Shown in pieces: positions 1 to 8,209 of a DNA stretch of 64,000 nucleotides. Origin of the DNA: JBQCHF01 sp051954955. GTDB lineage: Bacteria > Actinomycetota > Actinomycetes > Motilibacterales > Motilibacteraceae. Positions within the stretch are counted from its first letter, which is position 1. Each line of letters begins with the position of its first letter. Position numbers and translations under genes: made by a program. The notes beneath the pieces are model-generated. The model was given only the letters and a program-made list of their open reading frames with translations. It was not told the DNA's origin and ran no database searches. The stretch covers positions 1 to 64,000 of the forward strand of contig JBQCHF010000072.1 of the NCBI GenBank assembly GCA_051954955.1, written 5' to 3'.

Positions 1-139
1 GATGCGCCTGCTCTGCCTGTGGCACCACCACCTCGTCCACGACCAGCACTGGGACATCCGCGCCACCGCTGATGGGGGCACCGAGTGGCGCGCCCCAGCC
101 TGGATCGACCCCACCGGCACCTGGGTCCGCACCCGCTGA
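1..139 (+). CDS. C-terminal fragment of a DUF222/HNH endonuclease-like protein
   Basis: The gene enters from beyond the left edge, and only about 45 codons are visible, ending at TGA 137-139. The readable end has the CLWHHHLVHDQHW pattern followed by Trp-rich residues and a short Arg tail. This is the usual C-terminus of the actinobacterial DUF222 (13E12-type) proteins, whose HNH motif finishes with a Cys and His-His. Such genes are common multicopy, mobile-like genes in actinobacteria. The call rests on this short segment only, so intactness and start cannot be judged. Confidence 0.6.
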   Translation, partial: MRLLCLWHHHLVHDQHWDIRATADGGTEWRAPAWIDPTGTWVRTR

Positions 140-201
140 GCCTCGCGCGGCACACGAGCCCCGGCACACTGAGACGATGGCGCCGTGGAGGACGCGTGGA
201 T

Positions 202-225
202 CTCTGGATCAGGGGGGGACCAGAG
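202..225. terminator. weak stem-loop between convergent genes
   Basis: CTCTGG (202-207) and CCAGAG (220-225) can pair around a G-rich loop in the 89-base gap between the HNH fragment and the NUDIX gene, which run toward each other. The stem is short and has no T-tract, so its role as a terminator is inferred from position. Confidence 0.3.
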
Positions 226-228
226 GGT

Positions 229-723
229 TCAGTCGGCCGGGAAGGTGATGACCGGCTCGGCGTCCGGCTCGGCGTAGGTCCAGTGCTGGACCCCCCAACA
301 GCGACCGCTCAGCAGTGCCGTCACCGGCTCACGCAGGGGACGGTAGGGCAGCTGCTGGAGCAAGGACGCCGCCTCCGATAGGGGGAACCACCTGGCGTCC
401 CGGATCGAACCATCGGGATCGCGCGGACACAGCCAGGGATCGTCCACCTCGACCGAGAACGTCCAGGCGCGGCGGAGCACGCCGGAGCCGGTCACCGAGG
501 ACGTCGCCTCGAGGGCCAGGTCGGCTGACGACACCAGCAGGCCGGTCTCCTCGGCCAGCTCACGACACGCACCTTGTCCTGGGCTCTCGCCGTCCTCCAC
601 GTGCCCACTCGGGATGTTCCAGCAGAGGCGACCCAGTCCGGGGTACTCCTCGCGCACCAACGCCACCTGTCCGCGGTGACGCGCGAGGACGCCCGCGTAG
701 CGCAGCTCGCGCGCCGTATGCAC
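229..723 (-). CDS. NUDIX hydrolase next to the mycofactocin genes
   Basis: This 164-residue protein has a complete Nudix box, GHVEDGE-x7-RELAEETGL, matching G-x5-E-x7-REUxEExGU, so the metal-binding Glu residues are present. Such enzymes hydrolyse nucleoside diphosphates linked to another group; the substrate here is unknown. I start it at GTG 723, five bases after the mftD stop (729-731). The open frame continues upstream across mftD, but that part reads as a shadow of mftD. Position directly behind mftD suggests cotranscription with the mycofactocin operon. A role in cofactor metabolism is only inference. Confidence 0.8.
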   Translation of the reverse strand: MHTARELRYAGVLARHRGQVALVREEYPGLGRLCWNIPSGHVEDGESPGQGACRELAEETGLLVSSADLALEATSSVTGSGVLRRAWTFSVEVDDPWLCPRDPDGSIRDARWFPLSEAASLLQQLPYRPLREPVTALLSGRCWGVQHWTYAEPDAEPVITFPAD

Positions 724-728
724 GCCGG

Positions 729-1973
729 TCAGCGGGTGGCCGGCACCGCTGCCGGTTCCTCGCGACGGTTCTCGCCAGGCTGGCCGAGGTCCGCTACTGG
801 CACGTCCCCGAGCCGGCGTCCGAACCCCTCGGGGACCAGGATGTCCTCGGGCGTCAGCTCGTGGATGGATGCGCGGCCCAGCCCGCGCAGGGCGGAGTCG
901 ATGCCGCCGCGCATGATGTCCAGGACGTTCTCCACCCCGGCCTGGCCGTTCGCGGCCAGCCCCCACAGGTACGCCCGTCCGATCATCACGGCCCGGGCGC
1001 CCAGGGCGAGCGCCTTGACGACGTCGCTGCCGCGGCGGACGCCGCCGTCCAGCAGCACCTCGACCTGATCGCCGACGGCTTCGACGACGGACGGCAGGAC
1101 CCGGATCGTGGCCGGTGTGCCGTCGAGGTTGTTGCCGCCATGGTTGGACACGGAGATGGCGCTCACACCCGCGTCGACGGCCCGACGGGCATCGTCCAGG
1201 CGCGAGATCCCCTTGAGCATGAACGGGCCGTCCCACTGCGAGCGCAGCCACGCGACGTCGTCCCACGACGGCGGCGGCGTGCCCATCCACTCGCCGTAGG
1301 CCTGGAAGAACGTGGGCGCCGGCTGGCCCGGCAGGGCCATGTTCGGCACCGTCAGGTCCGGCGTGTGGAGGGTGCGCGCCCACTCCAGGGTCCAGGCCGG
1401 TCGGGCGACCGCCTCGGGCAGCCGCTTGACCAGCTCCTTCACGCTCATCCGCTCCGGGATGCTAGGGCTGCCCCAGTCGCGCCCGTGCGAGAACGACCAG
1501 TCGAGGGTGAGGATGACCCCGACCGCACCGGCGGCGCGCGCCCGCTCCAGCCGGCGGGCGATGTCCTCGCGCGAGCCGCACCAGTAGACCTGGAAGAAGG
1601 TCTGCGGGTTGGCGGCCACGACCTCCTCGACCGGCTTGGAGGCGAACGAGCTCAAGCCCATGGCGGTCCCGCGGGCGGCGGCCGCCCGGGCCACCGCGAC
1701 CTCGCCGTCGGGGTGCACGGCCTGCACGCCGGTCGGCGAGATCAGCACCGGCAACGAGATCGGCTGGCCCATCACGGTCGTGGACTGGTCGCGCTCGGCC
1801 GGCATGCCGGCCACGTGCGGGGCGAACCCAAGCTCGGCGAACGCCCGCTGGTTGTCCTCCAGCGTGGTGCCGCGCTCCGACCCGGCGATCAGCGCACCGT
1901 AGACCGACTTGGGCAGGCGACGCTTCGCCCGCCGCTGTGCCACCGCGACGCTCTCGAACCAGCCGCCAGCCAT
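729..1973 (-). CDS. mftD: MftD, pre-mycofactocin synthase (FMN-dependent)
   Basis: A 414-residue member of the flavin-dependent alpha-hydroxy-acid dehydrogenase family. In mycofactocin biosynthesis MftD oxidatively deaminates the cyclised Val-Tyr derived product (AHDP) to pre-mycofactocin, creating the redox-active alpha-keto amide. Seen here are the SNHGGNNLDG segment with the expected active-site His, and LDGGVRRGSDVVKAL with GARAVMIGRAYLWG, which form the FMN phosphate site. Length is normal for the family. It lies 34 bases after mftC on the same strand and precedes a NUDIX gene. Gene order mftA-B-C-D makes the assignment firm. Confidence 0.95.
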   Translation of the reverse strand: MAGGWFESVAVAQRRAKRRLPKSVYGALIAGSERGTTLEDNQRAFAELGFAPHVAGMPAERDQSTTVMGQPISLPVLISPTGVQAVHPDGEVAVARAAAARGTAMGLSSFASKPVEEVVAANPQTFFQVYWCGSREDIARRLERARAAGAVGVILTLDWSFSHGRDWGSPSIPERMSVKELVKRLPEAVARPAWTLEWARTLHTPDLTVPNMALPGQPAPTFFQAYGEWMGTPPPSWDDVAWLRSQWDGPFMLKGISRLDDARRAVDAGVSAISVSNHGGNNLDGTPATIRVLPSVVEAVGDQVEVLLDGGVRRGSDVVKALALGARAVMIGRAYLWGLAANGQAGVENVLDIMRGGIDSALRGLGRASIHELTPEDILVPEGFGRRLGDVPVADLGQPGENRREEPAAVPATR

Positions 1974-2007
1974 GGATTCCTCCGGTTCCTACGTCTGGTC
2001 TCGCTGC

Positions 2008-3261
2008 TCAGGCGCCGGCAGGGACGACGAGCCCGGCCAGCGGGTCCTCGTCGCACGCCGACACCGGCGGGGTGCTCGGCCCGCGACCGATCGTCACGGG
2101 GATCGGCCCATGCCCCTGCCGGAGCCCGACGCGGGGTTGCGTCCGGTGGCTGTGGTCGACGTCGGAGCGCTGGACGGCGCCCTCGTCCCGCGCGGCGAGG
2201 GCCTGCTCGCCGAAGCCGCGCACGCACTCGGGGTCCGGGCCGTCGAGCGGCAACCCGGTGAAGAACTTGGCCGCCATGCAGCCGCCGCGGCAGCTGTCGT
2301 GGTGCTGGCAGGACGAGCACGCCCCGCCGGTCTGCGGGCCGCGCAGGTCCGCGAACAGCGCGGACTCGCGCCACACCTTGGTGAAGCCGCCGCCGTCGAG
2401 CACGTTGCCGGCCTTGAACGACTCGTGGATGGCGAACGGGCAGGCGTAGACGTCGCCGACCGGGTCTATCAGGCAGACGACCCGCCCGGCGCCGCACAGG
2501 TTCAGCCCCGGCAGGCTCTGGCCGTAGGCGGCGAGGTGGAAGAAGGAGTCGCCGGTCAGCACGTTCTCGCCGTGCGCGACCAGCCAGTCGTAGAGCTCGC
2601 GCTGCTGGTGCGGCAGCGGGTGCAGCTCGTCCCAGACGTCCGCGCCGCGCCCGGACGGACGCAGCCGGGTCAGCCGGAGCTGCGCGTCGTACCGGTCGGC
2701 GATCGCCTTGAACGCGTCGAGCTGACCGACGTTCTCCCGGGTCACGACCACCGAGAGCTTGAAGCCGCGCATGCCCGCAGCGGCCAGGTTCTCCATGGCC
2801 CGCAACGCGGTCGCGTAGGAGCCGGGCCCCCGGACGGCGTCGTTCACCTCCGCGGTGGCGCCGTCGAGGCTGATCTGCACGTCGACGTAGTCGTTGCCAG
2901 CCAGCCGCCGGGCCACCTCGGGGGTGATCTTGATGCCGTTGGTGGAGAACTTCACGCCCACGTGGTGGGCCACCGCGTGGTCGACGAGCTCCCAGAAGTC
3001 CGGGCGCACCGTCGGCTCGCCGCCGCCGATGTTCACGTAGAACACCTGCAGTCGCTCGAGCTCCTCGATGACCGCCTTGGCCTGCTCGGTGCTCAGCTCC
3101 CGGGGGTCACGGCGACCGGAGCTGGACAGGCAGTGCACGCAGGACAGGTTGCAGGCGTAAGTGAGCTCCCAGGTGAGGCAGATGGGGGCGTCGAGGCCCG
3201 ACTCGAACTGCCCCACCAGCTGGGGGCTCACCGCACCTACGGTCGGTAGGAGTGGACTCAT
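2008..3261 (-). CDS. mftC: MftC, radical SAM mycofactocin maturase
   Basis: This 417-residue radical SAM/SPASM protein decarboxylates the C-terminal Tyr of MftA and forms the Val-Tyr carbon-carbon crosslink. The CxxxCxxC cluster motif is at Cys37, Cys41 and Cys44 (CNLSCVHC), and a GGGEP-type SAM segment follows (NIGGGEPTVRP). The SPASM region near residues 260-340 contains CGAGRVVC, CPF, CSSCQHHDSC and GGC, which supply ligands for auxiliary clusters. It follows mftB after 15 bases, as in other mycofactocin loci. The last ~60 residues are poorly conserved and Pro/Arg-rich. Confidence 0.96.
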   Translation of the reverse strand: MSPLLPTVGAVSPQLVGQFESGLDAPICLTWELTYACNLSCVHCLSSSGRRDPRELSTEQAKAVIEELERLQVFYVNIGGGEPTVRPDFWELVDHAVAHHVGVKFSTNGIKITPEVARRLAGNDYVDVQISLDGATAEVNDAVRGPGSYATALRAMENLAAAGMRGFKLSVVVTRENVGQLDAFKAIADRYDAQLRLTRLRPSGRGADVWDELHPLPHQQRELYDWLVAHGENVLTGDSFFHLAAYGQSLPGLNLCGAGRVVCLIDPVGDVYACPFAIHESFKAGNVLDGGGFTKVWRESALFADLRGPQTGGACSSCQHHDSCRGGCMAAKFFTGLPLDGPDPECVRGFGEQALAARDEGAVQRSDVDHSHRTQPRVGLRQGHGPIPVTIGRGPSTPPVSACDEDPLAGLVVPAGA

Positions 3262-3276
3262 GGGAGCTGTCGCACC

Positions 3277-3591
3277 TCAGGTCTGAGCGGGGGCGGGCCG
3301 GCGGGGGACGAGCATGTCGGTCGCGGCCAGCCGGCCGAGCGCGGCGGCGAACCTGGCCTGCTCGCCCTCGTCGAGCCCGGTGGCCGCGCACGCCGCCGCA
3401 GCGGTGGGGGCATCGGCCAGCGCGCGCACGACGTCGAGCAGCCGGCGGTCCTTGAGGAAGGTGAGCCGGCGGGTGCCGAAGTGGTACAGCAGCGCGCCGA
3501 AGGGCTCGGGACGCACCGAGACGCTGGGGTGCAGGTCCCAGGCGGCCTCGGGGTCGAAGCCGGGCTGCTGCACCTGTGCGGGTCCGGGCAC
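3277..3591 (-). CDS. mftB: MftB, RiPP recognition chaperone
   Basis: A 104-residue protein that binds the MftA leader and presents it to MftC, acting as a RiPP recognition element. The sequence fits the family: an N-terminal section ending in AWDLHPSVSVRPEPFGALLYHFGTRRLTFLKDRRLLDVV (given here only as a landmark near residues 17-51 and split by W, FG and RRL anchors), followed by short helices and a basic tail. It sits between mftA (21 bases upstream) and mftC. Size and gene order are standard. Confidence 0.93.
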   Translation of the reverse strand: MPGPAQVQQPGFDPEAAWDLHPSVSVRPEPFGALLYHFGTRRLTFLKDRRLLDVVRALADAPTAAAACAATGLDEGEQARFAAALGRLAATDMLVPRRPAPAQT

Positions 3592-3612
3592 GGGGACAGG
3601 AATGGGGACGGC

Positions 3613-3738
3613 CTAGTAGACGCCGCACATCCCGTCGATGCTCACGTCCTCCACCAGGTCGTCCACACGAACCTCGACCGCCTCGGCCGCCTCGGCCGCC
3701 TCGATGCTGCTGGCACTGGGGGCTGCAGGAAGAGTCAT
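3613..3738 (-). CDS. mftA: MftA, mycofactocin precursor peptide
   Basis: A 41-residue peptide ending in IDGMCGVY, the diagnostic C-terminus of mycofactocin precursors. The terminal Val-Tyr pair is what MftC modifies, and MftE later cleaves after the preceding Gly. The leader is acidic and Ala/Glu-rich (EAAEAAEAVEVRVDDLVED). The start is the ATG at 3738, which has a strong GGAGG site 6 bases upstream (TCGGAGGATGTC). A longer open frame reading upstream lacks a ribosome site. It is the first gene of the leftward mft unit. Confidence 0.95.
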   Translation of the reverse strand: MTLPAAPSASSIEAAEAAEAVEVRVDDLVEDVSIDGMCGVY

Positions 3739-3816
3739 GACATCCTCCGACGTCGGCGTTGACGGGATGTAGCAGATCCCGCACGGTAGTGGCACTGGGT
3801 GCCGTTGTGAAGACCC

Positions 3817-3842
3817 CTCGTCGCGTACGTTCACCCGACGAG
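3817..3842. promoter_or_regulatory. candidate MftR operator in the mftA/mftR divergent region
   Basis: The 128-base gap between mftA and mftR holds an inverted repeat, CTCGTCG (3817-3823) and CGACGAG (3836-3842), separated by 12 bases. A second, smaller one is GGCAC-TGG-GTGCC (3791-3803). TetR regulators usually bind such dyads beside their own gene, so either could be the MftR site. There is no direct evidence beyond symmetry and position. Confidence 0.35.
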
Positions 3843-3866
3843 ACCGGGTGGGCGTGGGGAGGGTGC

Positions 3867-4526
3867 GTGACGACGACGGAGCTGCCGCGCCAGGCGCCCC
3901 GCCCGGCATCCGGGCGGCCCCCCTCGACCACTCACGCCGAGCTCGAGCGGATCGGCATCGCCCTGTTCGCCGAGCGCGGCTTCGACCAGACGAGCGTCGA
4001 CGACATCGCCGCCGCTGCCGGTATCGGCCGCCGCACGTTCTTCCGCTACTTCGCCTCCAAGACCGACCTGGTGTGGGGGGACTTCGACGCCGGCTGCGAG
4101 CGGATGGCTCAGCTGCTCGCGCAGACCCCGGCGGACGTACCCCTCCTCGACGCCCTCCGGCGGACCGTCGTCGCGTTCAACCGCGTCGAGCCCGGCCAGG
4201 AGGAGCACCACCGGCTCCGGATGCGGCTCATCCTCGACGTCCCCACGCTGCGCGCCCGGTCCACGCTGCGCTTCGAGCAGTGGCGGCGGGTCGTCGAGGA
4301 GTTCGCGGCCGCCCGGCTCGGCGGTGCGCCGGAGGACGTGCTGCCGCGCACGCTCGGCCACTGCGCGCTCGGCTGCGCGCTGGCCGCCTACGAGCAGTGG
4401 CTGCGCAGCCCGGGCGCCGACCTGACCGTGCTGCTGGAGGCCACCTTCGGCTCGCTCGCCGACGGGTTCACGGCCAGCGCGCCGCCGTCGGTCCCGCGCC
4501 GTGGCAGGAGCGATTCCGATGCCTGA
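3867..4526 (+). CDS. mftR: MftR, TetR-family regulator of the mycofactocin locus
   Basis: A 219-residue TetR protein. The N-terminal helix-turn-helix is clear: IALFAERGFDQTSVDDIAAAAG followed by RRTFFRYFASKTDLVWG (both anchors of TetR DNA-binding domains, about residues 30-75). The rest is a helical ligand domain. MftR homologues repress mycofactocin genes and respond to acyl-CoA esters; that function is transferred from the family. I chose GTG 3867, which has GGGGAGGG just upstream. The frame stays open to 3759 but without a ribosome site. It overlaps the next gene by 8 bases. Confidence 0.9.
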   Translation: MTTTELPRQAPRPASGRPPSTTHAELERIGIALFAERGFDQTSVDDIAAAAGIGRRTFFRYFASKTDLVWGDFDAGCERMAQLLAQTPADVPLLDALRRTVVAFNRVEPGQEEHHRLRMRLILDVPTLRARSTLRFEQWRRVVEEFAAARLGGAPEDVLPRTLGHCALGCALAAYEQWLRSPGADLTVLLEATFGSLADGFTASAPPSVPRRGRSDSDA

Positions 4527-5325
4527 GAAGGAAAGATCCAGGCGGGTCGCCGTCGTCACCGGAGCGTCGCGCGGGATCGGCGCGGCCGTGGCGGAGCGGC
4601 TGGCCGGCGATGGCTGGGACCTCGTGCTCGGCGACGTCCCTGGCCCCGACGTCGTCGCCGGGCTCACCTACCCGCTCGCCACCGCGGAGGACCTCGAGCG
4701 GACGGCGGAGCGCTGCCGGGGACGGGGCGCCGAGGTCCGGACCGCGGTCTGCGACGTGCGCGACGAGCAGCAGGTGCGCGACCTGGTGGCCGCCGCCGGC
4801 GGCCGGCTGCGTGCCGCCGTGGCCGTCGCCGGAATCCTCGGCACGCACGGGCCCGCCTGGGAGCAGAGCGCCGCAGACCTGGAGCGGGACCTGTCGGTGA
4901 ACCTGCACGGGCTGGCGAACCTGGCCCGGGCCGCCGTGCCGGTGCTGCTCGCCGCGCCGGAGCCGGCGCGCGGCCGGTTCGTCGCCGTCGTCTCGGCGGC
5001 CGGCGAGCGTGGCCTGCCGCTGCTGGCCTCCTACGCGGCCGCCAAGCACGCCGCGCTCGGGTTCGTGCGCTCGCTGGCCATCGACCTGGCGCCCACCGGG
5101 ATCACCGCCAACGCGGTGCTGCCGGGCAGCACGCGCACCCGGCTGCTCGCCCGCACCGCGCAGGTCTACGACCTGTCCTCGCCGGAGGACTTCGCCGCCA
5201 ATCAGCGGATCGGGCGGCTGCTCGAGCCGGACGAGGTGGCCGCGGCCGTCGCCTGGCTGTGCTCCGACAGCGCGTCGGGGACGACCGGCGCCGCCATCGC
5301 CGTCGACGGCGGCTTCGCCGGATGA
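4519..5325 (+). CDS. SDR-family, mycofactocin-associated oxidoreductase
   Basis: A 268-residue short-chain dehydrogenase. Seen are the Rossmann motif VTGASRGIGAAVAERL at residues ~10-25, the active-site Ser in VVSAAGERG and the YAAAK catalytic Tyr/Lys pair. An insert after the first Rossmann strand (GDVPGPDVVAGLTYPLATAE) resembles the mycofactocin-coupled SDR subgroup, in which NAD stays bound and is recycled by mycofactocin. The start is ATG 4519, because AGGAG lies 8 bases before it, inside mftR. It overlaps mftE by ATGA. The alcohol substrate is unknown. Confidence 0.85.
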   Translation: MPEKERSRRVAVVTGASRGIGAAVAERLAGDGWDLVLGDVPGPDVVAGLTYPLATAEDLERTAERCRGRGAEVRTAVCDVRDEQQVRDLVAAAGGRLRAAVAVAGILGTHGPAWEQSAADLERDLSVNLHGLANLARAAVPVLLAAPEPARGRFVAVVSAAGERGLPLLASYAAAKHAALGFVRSLAIDLAPTGITANAVLPGSTRTRLLARTAQVYDLSSPEDFAANQRIGRLLEPDEVAAAVAWLCSDSASGTTGAAIAVDGGFAG

Positions 5326-6011
5326 GGCTGGACACCGCCACCTGGCCGGAGGTGGACAGGCACGAGCGCGAGCTGCTGGTGGTGCCGCTCGGATCGCTGG
5401 AGCAGCACGGACCGCACCTGCCGCTGCACACCGACACGCTGGTAGCGGAGGCCGTTTCCTCGCGAGTGCACGGGAACCGGCCGCACAGCGGGCTCTGCCC
5501 CGCGCTGCCCATCGGCGCGAGCGGCGAGCACGCCGACTTCCCGGGCACCCTCTCGATCGGGTCGGACGCCCTGTGCCACCTGACGGTGGAGCTGGTCCGG
5601 CACGCCACCCTGCACTGGCCGGGCGTGCTCGTGCTGAACGGCCACGGCGGCAACCTCGCCGCCGTGCGGCAGGCGGCAGAGCGGTGCACGGACGAGGGGC
5701 GGGTGCTCGAGGTCGTCTCGCTCGGCCTGCCCGGCATGGACGCGCACGCGGGCCGCGCGGAGACGTCGATGCTGCTGCACCTGGCGCCGTCGGAGGTCCG
5801 GCTCGACCTGGCCGAGGCCGGGCGCACCGAGCCGATGCCCGAGCTCCTGCCCGGCATGGTGGAGCACGGGGTTCGCGCGGTGAGCCCGAACGGGGTGCTC
5901 GGCGACCCCACCGGGGCGTCGGCGGAAGAGGGCGCGCAGCTCGTCGACGGCCTGGTGCGGCTCGCGCTGGCCGGCTACGACCGGGCGGTGGCGGCGATCC
6001 GACGCCAGTGA
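5322..6011 (+). CDS. mftE: MftE, creatininase-family peptidase
   Basis: A 229-residue member of the creatininase family that cleaves the modified MftA to release the Gly-Val-Tyr derived core. Metal-binding segments are visible: GSLEQHGPHLPLHTDT near residues 21-36, NGHGGN near 105, and HAGRAETS near 142. The ATG (5322-5324) overlaps the stop of the SDR gene as ATGA, implying translational coupling. It ends convergently with mftF, 28 bases away. Confidence 0.93.
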   Translation: MRLDTATWPEVDRHERELLVVPLGSLEQHGPHLPLHTDTLVAEAVSSRVHGNRPHSGLCPALPIGASGEHADFPGTLSIGSDALCHLTVELVRHATLHWPGVLVLNGHGGNLAAVRQAAERCTDEGRVLEVVSLGLPGMDAHAGRAETSMLLHLAPSEVRLDLAEAGRTEPMPELLPGMVEHGVRAVSPNGVLGDPTGASAEEGAQLVDGLVRLALAGYDRAVAAIRRQ

Positions 6012-6039
6012 GGCGCCGCGACGAAAGCTCTGCTGCGAC

Positions 6040-7542
6040 TTACGATCCGCGGGACAGCCGGCCCGCCCACGGCCGCGACGGCAGGCGCACCTCCGGCCGC
6101 AGCGCGGCCCAGCGCCGGTGCCGCAGGCTGCTGGCGAGCACCCCGCTGCCGTAGGCGGCGTCCTCCACCAGCCGCAGCGCGGCGTAGCGGGCCGGGTCCA
6201 CCGCTGGGCGCTGCCGGACCCACTCCAGCGCCACCGGCGCCAGCATGGCCGCCGCCCCGGCCCGGGCCAGGCGGCTGCGCGGGGAGAGGGCGAGCGCCGC
6301 CCACCCCACCGGCCACCACTCCCGCCGCAGCGCGTGCCCGGCGGCAGCGGCGTCGGCGAGCAGGCCCTTGCCGACCACCAGGGCCGCCAGCCGCGGGGGG
6401 GCCTGCACCTCGCGCAGCCGGTGCGCCAGCGCGGCGGCGGCGCCGGCGGCCACGATCCCGGCCGCTCCCGGCCGCCGGGCCAGCAGCAGCGCCGTGGCGG
6501 CCACGTTCCAGCCCGACACCCGGGCCGGCGCCAGCAGACCGGGGTGCCGGCGGTCCAGGTCGGCCGCCGACGTGCCGTACTCGTAGCGCCGGACCAGCCA
6601 CTCCCGGGCGTCGGTGCGGGCGGCGTGCCCGACCTGCACCGACGGCTCGTAGCGCACGTGCCACCCCGCCGCGGCCAGGCGCCAGACCAGGTCGACGTCC
6701 TCGCCCAGCCGCAGCGCCTCGTCGAACCCGCACGCCCCCAGCGCCTCGCGGCGCACCACCAGCGCCGCCGAGGGCAGGAAGCCCAGCGCCGCCCCCGGCC
6801 GCACCAGCTCGCGCCGACGCCCCATGTCCAGTGCCGAGCGCGCCTCCTCGTGCCGCGCCAGCAGCGAACCCCGCCCGTCGCCTGCGCGCGGCCGCACGCT
6901 GTGCTCGACCGCGCGCGGCCGCACGCGCGGCGCTACCGCCGCCACCCGCGGGTCCTCGAACAGCGGCAGCAGCGCGTCCAGCCAGTCCGCCGGCACCTCG
7001 ACGTCGGAGTCGACGAACGCGACGAACGGCGTGCTCGTCTCGGCCAGCCCGCGGTTGCGGGCCGCCGCCGGACCGCGGTTCACCGCCTGGCGGAGCAGCC
7101 GGGCGCCGTGCCACGAGGCCATTGCTGCCACGGCGTCGACGTCGGTCGAGGCGTCGTCGACGACGACCACCGGCACCCCGCTGCGGGACAGCGCGGCCAG
7201 GCACCGTTCCAGCAGCGGGACGCGGTCGTGGGCGGGGACGACGACCGTCACCTGCCCCGGGGGCACCGGTGCGGGCTGCGGCAGCGGGTGGGCCAGTCCG
7301 CGGTCCACCAGCAGCGCGGCGACCGCCCGCTCCACCGGGCCGTCGGGGACCGCCGCGGCTCCGGCCGCGCGCAGCCGGCGCACGAAGGGTTCCGCCGCCG
7401 CCGACAGCCGGACCAGCCGCCACGGCGAGCCACCGGTCGCGAAGCAGCCGCCACGGGCCGCGTGCAGCCGGGCCCGGACGTCCCACGCCACCCGGGTGCC
7501 CTCGGGCACGGACGAGGCACGGGGAGCGGACGGGACGGGCAC
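6040..7542 (-). CDS. mftF: MftF, family 2 glycosyltransferase for mycofactocin
   Basis: About 500 residues. MftF adds the glucose oligomer to pre-mycofactocin. Residues ~85-300 form a GT2 domain: TVVVPAHDRVPLLERCL, VVVVDDASTD, NRGPAAARNRGLA, FVDSDVEVP (the DxD-type site) and GEDVDLVWRL. The C-terminal third contains Ala/Leu-rich helices that may associate with the membrane. The start is uncertain: GTG 7542 is the first candidate after the PAP2 stop, GTG 7509 is an alternative, and neither has a convincing ribosome site. It is oriented against the other mft genes. Confidence 0.88.
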   Translation of the reverse strand: MPVPSAPRASSVPEGTRVAWDVRARLHAARGGCFATGGSPWRLVRLSAAAEPFVRRLRAAGAAAVPDGPVERAVAALLVDRGLAHPLPQPAPVPPGQVTVVVPAHDRVPLLERCLAALSRSGVPVVVVDDASTDVDAVAAMASWHGARLLRQAVNRGPAAARNRGLAETSTPFVAFVDSDVEVPADWLDALLPLFEDPRVAAVAPRVRPRAVEHSVRPRAGDGRGSLLARHEEARSALDMGRRRELVRPGAALGFLPSAALVVRREALGACGFDEALRLGEDVDLVWRLAAAGWHVRYEPSVQVGHAARTDAREWLVRRYEYGTSAADLDRRHPGLLAPARVSGWNVAATALLLARRPGAAGIVAAGAAAALAHRLREVQAPPRLAALVVGKGLLADAAAAGHALRREWWPVGWAALALSPRSRLARAGAAAMLAPVALEWVRQRPAVDPARYAALRLVEDAAYGSGVLASSLRHRRWAALRPEVRLPSRPWAGRLSRGS

Positions 7543-7574
7543 GGGCCGAGTGAAGCACCCGCACGGCGGGTGGG

Positions 7575-8117
7575 TCAGCGGCGGTAGCCGGACCCCCCGG
7601 AGGTCTCCACCACGTCCCGGTCCCACGGCGCGCGGACCTCACGGCCACGGGCGAACCGGGCGACCAGCAGCGAGGCCACCAGCAGCCCGATGGCGCCGGC
7701 GACCGCACCGAGCACCCAGCCGGCGACGACGTCCTGCAGGTGGTGGACGTGCGCGGCCACCCGGGCCAGCCCGATCACGACGGCGCACAGCGCCAGCACC
7801 GCGCCGATCACCCGGTGCCGCCAGGCGACGACCACCGCGATCGCCATCGCCACCGTGCTGTGGTCGGACGGGAACCCGTCGTCGGCGGGGTGCGGGAACA
7901 GCGGGTGCAGGCTCGGGTTCTGCACGAACGGCCGCGGGTCGGAGTGCACCGCCCCCGCGACTTTCACCAGCACCACCGCGACCAGCAGCGCCACCACCGC
8001 CGCGACGGCGAGCTCGATGCGTCCGGACGGGCGCTCACGGAGCAGCCACACCCCGGCCGCCACCAGGGCGACGACGTAGAGGAGGTCCTGGGCGAGCACG
8101 ACGACGAGGCTGTCCAC
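7575..8117 (-). CDS. PAP2-family membrane phosphatase
   Basis: A 180-residue integral membrane protein with the three PAP2 motifs in order: KVAGAVHSDPRP (K-x6-RP-like), PSDHS, and ARVAAHVHHLQD (R-x5-H-x3-D). Five or more hydrophobic helices surround them. Enzymes of this family remove phosphate from lipids such as undecaprenyl pyrophosphate or phosphatidic acid at the outer membrane face. It lies immediately upstream of mftF on the same strand, but a functional link is not established. Confidence 0.88.
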   Translation of the reverse strand: MDSLVVVLAQDLLYVVALVAAGVWLLRERPSGRIELAVAAVVALLVAVVLVKVAGAVHSDPRPFVQNPSLHPLFPHPADDGFPSDHSTVAMAIAVVVAWRHRVIGAVLALCAVVIGLARVAAHVHHLQDVVAGWVLGAVAGAIGLLVASLLVARFARGREVRAPWDRDVVETSGGSGYRR

Positions 8118-8209
8118 GGCAGAGATCGTCCCCCGGCGACGGCCAACAGCCGCTCAGCGGCCGGCCACCGGATGTTCAAGGACTGGTCACCTCCCGGTGG
8201 TCGTCCCGG

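Noticed and set aside
5259..5277. CTCCGAC-N5-GTCGGGG in the SDR gene
   Set aside because: It resembles the 19-bp repeat, but the encoded Ser-Asp-x-x-Ser is the normal conserved SDR segment before the C-terminal Gly, and one arm base differs.
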